A stretch of 64,000 bases of DNA, from assembly GCF_000004825.1 (NCBI RefSeq), contig NW_008805089.1, positions 992,001 through 1,056,000 on the forward strand. Direction: 5' to 3'. The position numbers and the translations under genes were made by a program. Under the pieces are notes generated by a model. That model was not told the DNA's origin, made no database searches, and saw only the letters and a list, made by a program, of their open reading frames with translations. The stretch comes from Heterostelium album PN500. Taxonomy: Eukaryota > Evosea > Eumycetozoa > Acytosteliales > Acytosteliaceae. Positions 56,742-64,000 of this stretch are shown piece by piece; position 1 is the stretch's first letter, and every line of letters begins with the position of its first letter.

Positions 56742-59279
56742 TTATTTATTATTAATATCACTCTTATTATTTGCATCGGTAATTGTTATATTCTTTCCTT
56801 CACTTGGTTTGGTGTTATTTGAAGATGATTGTTGTTCGTTGTTGTTATTATTATTGTTGTTGTTGTTGTTGACATTGTTGTTTGATTGTTGTTGTTGTGA
56901 TGTACCTGGTCTTGAGATGGAAATACTCAATCTACCTGGATTGTTGGTGGATGGTGTTGGGTTGTTAGACTGTGGAATGACAATGATGTTTGATTTTGGC
57001 ATTGGTTGGGTGGTGTCTTTCTTTTTGAATTCCTCTTGTCTCTTCTTTTCTTTCTCTTCACGTTCCTTTAGCAGCTCCGAACGATTCTTCTTGTTGACCA
57101 ATGGCTTCTTATTGATGATACTCTTGATCTCCTCGAGATTCAATGTTTCGTATTCTAGGAGTGCCTCGGCGAGTAGATGATGCTCCTTGGAGTGCTTCTT
57201 GAGTAGCTCACAGGCACGCTCAAACGATTGATCGAGATAGGCTTTGACCTCGCTATCGACCAACTCACGCTGTTGAACACTCAGCTTCTTCTCAGAGTCA
57301 ATGTAGATCTTACCGACCTTGTCGGACATACCGAGTTTCATTACCATGCTCTTTGCGATGGAGGTTGCTTTTTTGATGTCGCTCGATGCACCCTGTGAGA
57401 TATTGTCCACGCCGAGTACCAATTCCTCGGCGGCTCTACCACCCATAGCTACATCCATTTCAGCCAAGTACTGTTTCTTGGTCTGGAAGAAGTCGTCCTT
57501 TTGCAACATCGATACCAAACCGAGGGCATCACCACGTGGCATGATAGTCGCTTTGTGGACATCCTTCGATCCCTCTGTGAACAGAGCAACCAATGCATGA
57601 CCAGCTTCATGATATGCACAGATTCTTCTTGCTTCGTCCGACAAGATTAGCGAGTGTCTTTCCTTACCCATGATAATGTTTTCCTTGGCGTTCTCGAGTG
57701 ACTCCATCGAGATCTCTGGACGGTCGTTTCTGGTGGTGTCCAAAGCAGCCCAGTTGACAAGATTGAAGAGATCGGCACCCGAGAATCCTGGTGTTCCCTG
57801 AGCGATGATCTGTGTGTTTACACCGGTGGAGAACTTCTTGTTCTTCAAGTAGAGTTCGATGATTTGCTTACGCGACTTGCAATCTGGCAGTGGAACTTGA
57901 ATGGAACGATCGAAACGTCCGGATCTGACGAGCGCAGCATCCAACGTCTCTTGATAGTTGGTGGCGGCAATGACTACGACACCTTCACGTCCGTTGAATC
58001 CATCGAGCTCTACAAGCAGCTGATTCAAAGCTTCCGAAGGATGGTAGTTGACACGTTTGGAACGCGATCCACCAACCGAGTCGATCTCATCGATAAACAC
58101 AATGCAAGGTGCGTTCTTTCTGGCGGTTTCAAAGAGGTCACGAACACGCTTAGCACCGACACCAATGAACATCTCCTCAAATTCGGAACCGTTGATCGTC
58201 AGGAAGGGAATGCGTGCTTCGCCTGCCAACGCCTTGGCGAGCAGTGTCTTACCGGTACCGGGTGGACCGACCAGCAAGATACCCTTGGGAATCACAATGT
58301 TGCGGTCGATATACTTGTTTGGATTGCGCAGGTAATCAACGAGATCCTGTAGCTCTGACTTGGCTTCGTCTGCACCAATGACATCGTCGAACGTCTCTTT
58401 TGGACGCTGCAAAACCTTCTTGTAGGGTTTCGAAGTGATCACAGAGAGAATACCACTCGAGTTGGAACTACCGGATGCTCCGGGATTCGTTTGGTTAAAA
58501 TAAAAGTAATAGACAACGCTAGCGGTGATCAACATGATTACAAAGATTTTCAGTGGTGATGTATTTCCTTGTACTTTGACCTCCAAAGGTTGTGGTAACG
58601 ACAGGAATCCCTTTGTTTGATTACCATCCGATTTACCATTTCCATAATCATAGCTATCTTTTTCTTTATTAAAAATCTATTGAACATTCATTAATGTCAG
58701 ATGTTAGTAGTTGGTACTAAATGAAATATTTCAATAGCTATTATATATATTAACTTACGGTTGAACCTTTTTTCTTTGTAGAGATCAATCTAACTTGATA
58801 ATCGATATTTGATTTTATGAAATGATTATTCAATGCGAATAATTGTGAAGATGATTTTATAGGTACCCATCGAAGTGGTGTTGATTGTTTTGCTAATATA
58901 TCTACATTTGTTTGTTGTTGTTGTTGTTGTTTTTGTTGTTGTGCTTTGTTGATTTGTGAATATGATCTTAAAGTTGTATTATTCTGAACTAAACGATCGG
59001 TTTGTTGTTGTTGTTCTTCTTTAATTAATGATGATGCCAAACCACCATTCTTGAAGTATTGATTCAATTTCAATTCACTATTGACATTGTTTGACTAAAT
59101 CATATAAACATAATATGTTAATTAAACTTGATTAATTTAAGTTTTTCAACTACTACAACACTTACCAAAGATGAAATATTTGACTTTATTAATGATGAAA
59201 CACCAGCAGCAGCATTACTAGTATTTAAATGATGTTGTCTATAACATCTTGTTAATGAAAGCAATGAATTTCTACTCAT
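56742..59279 (-). CDS. Mitochondrial i-AAA protease (YME1/FtsH family)
   Basis: Three exons: 59166-59279, 58759-59094, 56742-58676, all phase 0; 794 residues. The N-terminus ([20 protein letters not shown]) is a mitochondrial presequence. One membrane helix is at about 193-210. The AAA module follows with Walker A GPPGTGKT (287-294), Walker [11 protein letters not shown], and a second region of homology [18 protein letters not shown]. The M41 peptidase zinc site HEAGH is in [10 protein letters not shown] (about 510), with the third ligand region [16 protein letters not shown] single membrane helix before the AAA domain points to the i-AAA type, active in the intermembrane space for turnover of small proteins. 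The C-terminal 110 residues are charged and Asn-rich additions. Confidence 0.92.
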
Positions 59280-59858
59280 CGTTTTTTTTTTTTTTTATGT
59301 TTATTATTTATATAACTCTATAAAGATCTACAATCTAATCTAATTTAATAAAACTAAATTAAACACTTTCTATTTACAATATTTTTACAATTATTATAAT
59401 ATATTTATTGAATAAGATAGAACAAATGTTTAAAATAATTATAATGTATGTTTGAAACAAAAATTAATCTACTATTTTTTCAAAAATGGGTGTGTTGTTC
59501 ATCGTTTTTTTGCACACAAGTCAAGTCATGACATGAATATTATGCGATAGAATAATACCTAATTTTATTTTATTTTATTTTTTTTAATTATTTGTTCTAT
59601 TTTTTGTTTTTTTTTTTAAACTGTTAGTAAAAACGTTTGAACATATTATATCATGTGTTTAGTAATCATAACAATTGTTATTATGTACATGAGTTCTGAT
59701 CAGATCTACCATTAATTATGAAACATAAGTTATATTTCTACACATTTTCCACAGACATTCTCTTTCACACACACACATAATTAGTTTTAGCAAAAAGAAA
59801 TCATGAAAAGTTAAAATTGTATAGAACATTTGTTTTTAATAAATTTACAAATGATTAT
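59280..59858. other. Intergenic, AT-rich
   Basis: Promoter region of the i-AAA gene and 3' flank of the leishmanolysin-like gene. T runs at 59282-59296 and CACACACACA near 59767. No gene is seen. Confidence 0.4.
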
Positions 59859-61281
59859 TTAATAAACTACAATTCCACCACCACCTGATTGACTTTCGCA
59901 TCTCAGACCTCTATTCTTTACTAGTGGCTCTGCATATTCAAAATTGATATCATACCAACCGGTATCTTTGAGTAGATTCAATGTTAGATTGCTTATTGGG
60001 TTCACTGATCTCGCTGATGAAGTGGTAACCATAATCTCATCACCAACGGTGCTGGTTCCCCAATGACTACCTCCATTGAATGCCAGATCTGCATACTTTA
60101 TATCCTGACAGCCGGTTTGTTGTCTTAGGTAATTAACAACATTTGGTGAATCAATCACCGGTTGTACGAAACTATAAACTTCACCTTGATTATTTATACC
60201 TTTTCTCTTTACATTTCTAACAGCACCTTTATACAAACATATTATTTAATATATTAGTTAATAAATGATAGAATCTATATCTATATTTAAATACATACTA
60301 TAATGATCACCAACTGAATTGATAAATGATTTCTCAAAGAAGAATTTAGAGAAACCAAGAGCATGAATCATTTCATGTATGGCAATTCTAACAAAGTTAG
60401 TGTGAGTCATATCGGTCCTGGCCAATGAAGTGGAACCAACAAAACTGCTATAGTAGAATGGATTGAAATTAATGTATGCTGCCAATGGTCTTCCGTATAC
60501 ACCGTGTCCATAAACTTTGTAATTACAAGCTCCTGCAAATGCTGCAATTCCTAAATATTAATTAAATTTGAAATTAGTTAAACAGGTTTTAAATGATAAT
60601 GATAAGAGTAGTCTTATGTAACTTACTTTTAGAATTGAGTGGTCTCATTGTTACGTATACCATGAAATCGGTATCTGGAATACCTGGATCAAGTGCAGTT
60701 TCTGGTATTTTTACGCCAGCACAACATTGTCCACCAAATGATTCATAGGCAACTTTTCCAAGTTGTAGTTTTGGTTCTCTATCGACTGAAAGCAAATTGG
60801 TAAAGACATTGTTGATTGTTTCCAGAATGGATTCGGTCATATTGAGCATCTCAGGTGTGATTACATCGTATTCCTGACAAGTGTAGATACAAGGTTCTTC
60901 ATCGCCTGCTATACAATCCGGTAGTTTCTTATGTTTCTTTCCGGAATTTGGAATGGCACCAGTGATAATCTTATCACCAACATGATAGCAGGCATAGCTG
61001 TCATTCATGATTTGTGATGTATCGAATTGTATACGAATCGGTAAACGGTCATTGATCTCCCTTACAATTTTCTTGGATCTGTCCAGTACTCCATCCATTG
61101 GACCAATTATATTTAATGTCTCTGCAATCTTTTGTGTCATTTCCGTAGCAAACTTGTCATGTATACATTCATTTGAATGAAATCGATCATCTTCTTCTTC
61201 CAAAGAACTACCATTAGAAATATATAAGTTTAAAATAAAACATAATAATATTATGATGAATCCAATGTCAAATCTTGACAT
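59859..61281 (-). CDS. Leishmanolysin-like (M8) metalloprotease
   Basis: Three exons: 60627-61281, 60299-60550, 59859-60226; 424 residues. A signal peptide is at 1-25. The propeptide-like region contains a Cys (YACYHVGDKII). The zinc site HEMIH is in FVRIAIHEMIHALGFS (about 282), and the third ligand is the histidine of GGSHWGTSTVGDEIM, as in GP63. The downstream Met-turn and LKDTGWY are also present. It ends shortly after that, lacking the Cys-rich C-terminal domain and GPI signal of trypanosomatid GP63, which is common in dictyostelid members. It is probably secreted or lysosomal and active, since the catalytic residues are complete. Confidence 0.9.
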
Positions 61282-61860
61282 AATTAGTTCTATATTTTAT
61301 TTTATTTTATTCTATTTATTGGGATGATTAAATTCGATATTGATTGTTATGAAATAGAATAGAAAAAATATCAATGAGAGAGAGAGATTTGAATATGTAA
61401 TACAATGTATTTTAGATAGTATAAACGATTCTAATTTTAGAATTTATATTTAGAATAGTGAAGAGTTTTAGTTTAAGATGAAAAAGTGGTGGACGGAATG
61501 AACTTGAATAATATGGATTTTGTCGGGGGTTGTGTAATTATTTGATAGTCATTGATATTTTCAACACCAATCATCTATGATCTCCACCCTCATCAACATC
61601 AATATTGACCTATTTACAATTGATAGATCTCCATTTTAATATAAATAAATACATATGAGAAAATAAACGAGCTTATTCTTTCAAGTAAATAGAGAAATAA
61701 TTAATAATTATTAGAATTAATGAAAGATTGAGTGAGCAACATAAAACACTAAAATAAAAAAAATAATTTTTTAAATTAAAATTATACATTAATTAATATA
61801 CAAATTATTATATTATAATATTTTATTTGGAATAAATTATTGATGTTTCTTTTAGTTGTT
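61282..61860. other. Intergenic, AT-rich
   Basis: Promoter region of the protease and 3' flank of the PH/proline-rich gene. GAGAGAGAGA at 61375-61385 and a poly-A/T stretch at 61750-61800. No gene is seen. Confidence 0.4.
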
Positions 61861-64000
61861 TTAAGATGAATGAATTTTGGGTGGAGGTGGTAGTTTGAAA
61901 GAACCAGGTGATGCAGGTGGTTTGTTGCTTGGAATCGGTGTTGATTTTGGAGGTGGTGGTGGTAATCTACCATTACCCATGCCATTGTTTGAAAGTTGTT
62001 GTTGTTGTTGTTGTTGTTGTAGTTGTTGTTGAACTGTATTTTTGTTGAAGTTGTTGGATGTGTTATTGTTGTTGTTGTTGTTGTTTTGTTGTTGGTTATT
62101 GATATTGGTGAATTTATTGTAAATCGATGGTAGTGGTGTTGCTTGAATCGGAGGTGGTGCTGGCATGATTGGTGGAGTCATATTCTTGATTGGTGTGGTG
62201 GTGGTGGTGGTGGTTGGTGGCACCGCCGAATGGTTATTAGTTGATTTAGGTCTTTGGAATGCAGACATTGAACTAGTGCTTAGACTGTTAATACTGGTTA
62301 GTGATTCCATTGAATTACTGTGAATGGGATGATTGATTGGTGGTGCTGGTTTCTTAAATACAGAGTTCGAGGTTGAGGTTGGCATCATTGCTTTGGGTTT
62401 GAAATTGTTGTTGGTGTTCATTGGTGGTGGTGGTGGATAAGATGGAGGAAATTGTCCAGAGCTTGCCGTTGTTGGGAGTGGTGGTGGAGGATAGCTTGGT
62501 AGTCTGTTATTACTAATATTTGTTGTATTGTTGCTGTAAATATTTGGTATTGATCTTGGAGATCTTGGAGATCTTGGCGATGCACGAGGAGACGGTCCAG
62601 AGCTGATAGAGGGTGGAGGTGGAATTGGAAGGAGTGAAATTTCGGCCAGTGAGGTGTAGGAGGTGGAGAAGGCGGATGGTGGAGTCGATTGACAGAGTGG
62701 CGGTGGAGTGGGAAGGAATGGAGGTGGTTGTAGAGTAATTCTTGAGGGTAGAGGTGGTGGTGGCGGTGCCATTTTACCTTTGGAGTTCAGTTCAAAAGCA
62801 CTGTCGAGATTGTCGTATTGTTCCATCATTTGTGGTGGCACCGGTGACTGTGTTCCAGAGTTGGGTGTGGTTGGTGTGGGTGCGCGTGGCGGTACTGGCG
62901 GACGATATCTCTCGCTTCCCGAGGGTACGTTGTTTGGTGACAGTTCCTTCTCTACAACATCGATCGATGTCAATGTGATAGAGGAGATAGTTGGTGGCAT
63001 CTTCTTTGGATTGGGTTTCATTTCCTCATTGGTACTGGTAAACGATGGAACGGAATAAGCGCGTGAGAAGTTACTTGTGGAATTGGAGCGGGTCGCTGAA
63101 GATACAGAGGTTGAAGATTGCGATGGGGTGATGGTTGGAGTTGAATTGGTGGAGCTAACGGGTGTAGGTGATCCCGAGGAACATTGAGAACCGTTGCTTA
63201 TTGTACTGGAAGACGATCCGTTGAGACTTGGCGGTGACAACATTTGAGGTGGCGACATAAAGTTGTTGTTCTCGTCGACTGAGATTGGCACTGCGCTGTC
63301 GCTACCTGAAGATCGTCTGAAAATGTCGTGTACACTTGGAGGAGGTGGACGTCTCGGTTGCTCTCTTAGACTACCACTCGATTGGTTGAAAGGATAGCCA
63401 CCGACAGAACTCAGACCTTTGACACCCTTAAGTGAACCGGCAGCAACCTCTGCTTTTATAATGGAATCTTTGATGAAATCAATGTGAGTCGGTGTCGAGC
63501 TTCCCGATGAAACGGAATTGAAGAGATCCGACGAAGAAAGTGACGATGAATTGTAGAGAGAGTTTGTCGATGCACCCAGTGTTTGATTCATACTCAGAAT
63601 ATAAGATGGACACTTCTCAAGGAACCATTTGTATTTACTTATCACAGCTGGATCGGCTATTCTATTGGTATAGAGATAGATCTGCTCGAACCACTCATTC
63701 TTTTCATTTTCATTGTTGTAATAGAACTTTAGTATCTTGTCCTTCTTATCGAGTAGCAGCATTTCAAAGCCACGAGTAGCACCGTATTGTTCCTCCATTA
63801 CATTTCTAACGATAACTCTATTCAGTGTTATAATAGTCTTTACATTTGCCATCTTCTTTTTATTCTTTGCCAAAATTAAAACATCTATATAGGAACACTA
63901 TTAATACACAGAAAAATAAAATAATAATAATAGTAAACTAAACTATTTACCATTAAATAATATACAACGTAAATATTCTTTCTCCAAACCCTTTGAAGAA
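61861..64000 (-). CDS. PH-domain, proline-rich protein (5' part outside window)
   Basis: Partial. Exon pieces 63951-64000 and 61861-63884 are seen; the gene continues beyond the window. The joined start reads KGLEKEYLRCILFNDVLILA, the beta strands of a PH domain of the type that follows a DH (RhoGEF) domain, and the domain ends at about NEKNEWFEQIYLYTNRI. The remaining 580 residues are Ser/Thr-rich with many proline runs (PPPPP-type profilin and SH3/WW ligand motifs), a Gln run and poly-Asn. By this layout it may be a Rho-family exchange factor or other actin regulator, but the DH domain, if any, lies outside. The stop is at 61861. Confidence 0.75.

Noticed and set aside
57319-58352. Long plus-strand frames opposite the i-AAA gene
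   Set aside because: Antisense shadows of a strongly codon-biased gene.
1-64000. CRISPR array, bacterial operon or biosynthetic gene cluster
   Set aside because: No regular direct-repeat/spacer pattern and no clustered pathway genes; introns show a eukaryotic nuclear genome.

Overview
This is nuclear DNA of a dictyostelid social amoeba. The signs are very AT-rich intergenic DNA, short AT-rich introns (about 50 to 110 bases, GTA..AG), CAA/AAT trinucleotide runs coding poly-Gln and poly-Asn, expanded ankyrin and F-box families, a cytohesin-like protein of the secG type, and tRNA genes with retroelement debris beside them. Coding GC is clearly higher than the flanks. I cannot name the species from sequence alone; a Heterostelium/Polysphondylium-like genome fits best.

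Layout. 1-12 kb: tRNA-Glu, an ankyrin gene with a decayed neighbour copy, a polyprenol kinase, a mitochondrial glutamate-type carrier, a TPR protein, dynactin p24, an Mdm35/TRIAP1 homologue, then a repeat-rich stretch around tRNA-Ser. 12-22 kb: a second ankyrin gene, a B-box protein, tRNA-Gln with a LINE fragment, and secG (ankyrin-Sec7-PH Arf GEF). 22-26 kb: a gene-poor zone with a badly decayed, rearranged coding relic that ends in a TnpB/Fanzor-like motif and lies between two related direct repeats. 26-40 kb: dense housekeeping genes (acid lipase, UBXN4/erasin-like protein, rhodanese-methyltransferase fusion, SDR, SLC35F-like transporter, GGAIY/EGF membrane protein, eIF3m, a tiny ubiquitin-like gene). 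40-45 kb: tRNA-Gln, an F-box gene, a repeat, tRNA-Ala. 45-64 kb: a long unrecognised helical protein, a UIM-UBX protein, a GST, a HELQ-type helicase, an i-AAA protease, a leishmanolysin-like protease and the 3' part of a PH/proline-rich gene cut by the window end.

The genes are independent transcription units in alternating orientation; no operon or biosynthetic cluster is visible. Two p97-adaptor-type UBX proteins and a mitochondrial i-AAA protease belong to protein quality control; carrier, TRIAP1-like and i-AAA protein are mitochondrial, but adjacency looks incidental.

Most worth a second look: the Fanzor-like relic, a dispersed repeat of about 410 bp in opposite orientation at 11.3 and 43.4 kb, fragments of tRNA-Ser on both sides of the intact gene, a start codon cut off by an intron (only three coding bases in the first exon), and two host genes with a single apparent frame break. 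All exon joins were made by eye from splice signals and frame continuity.
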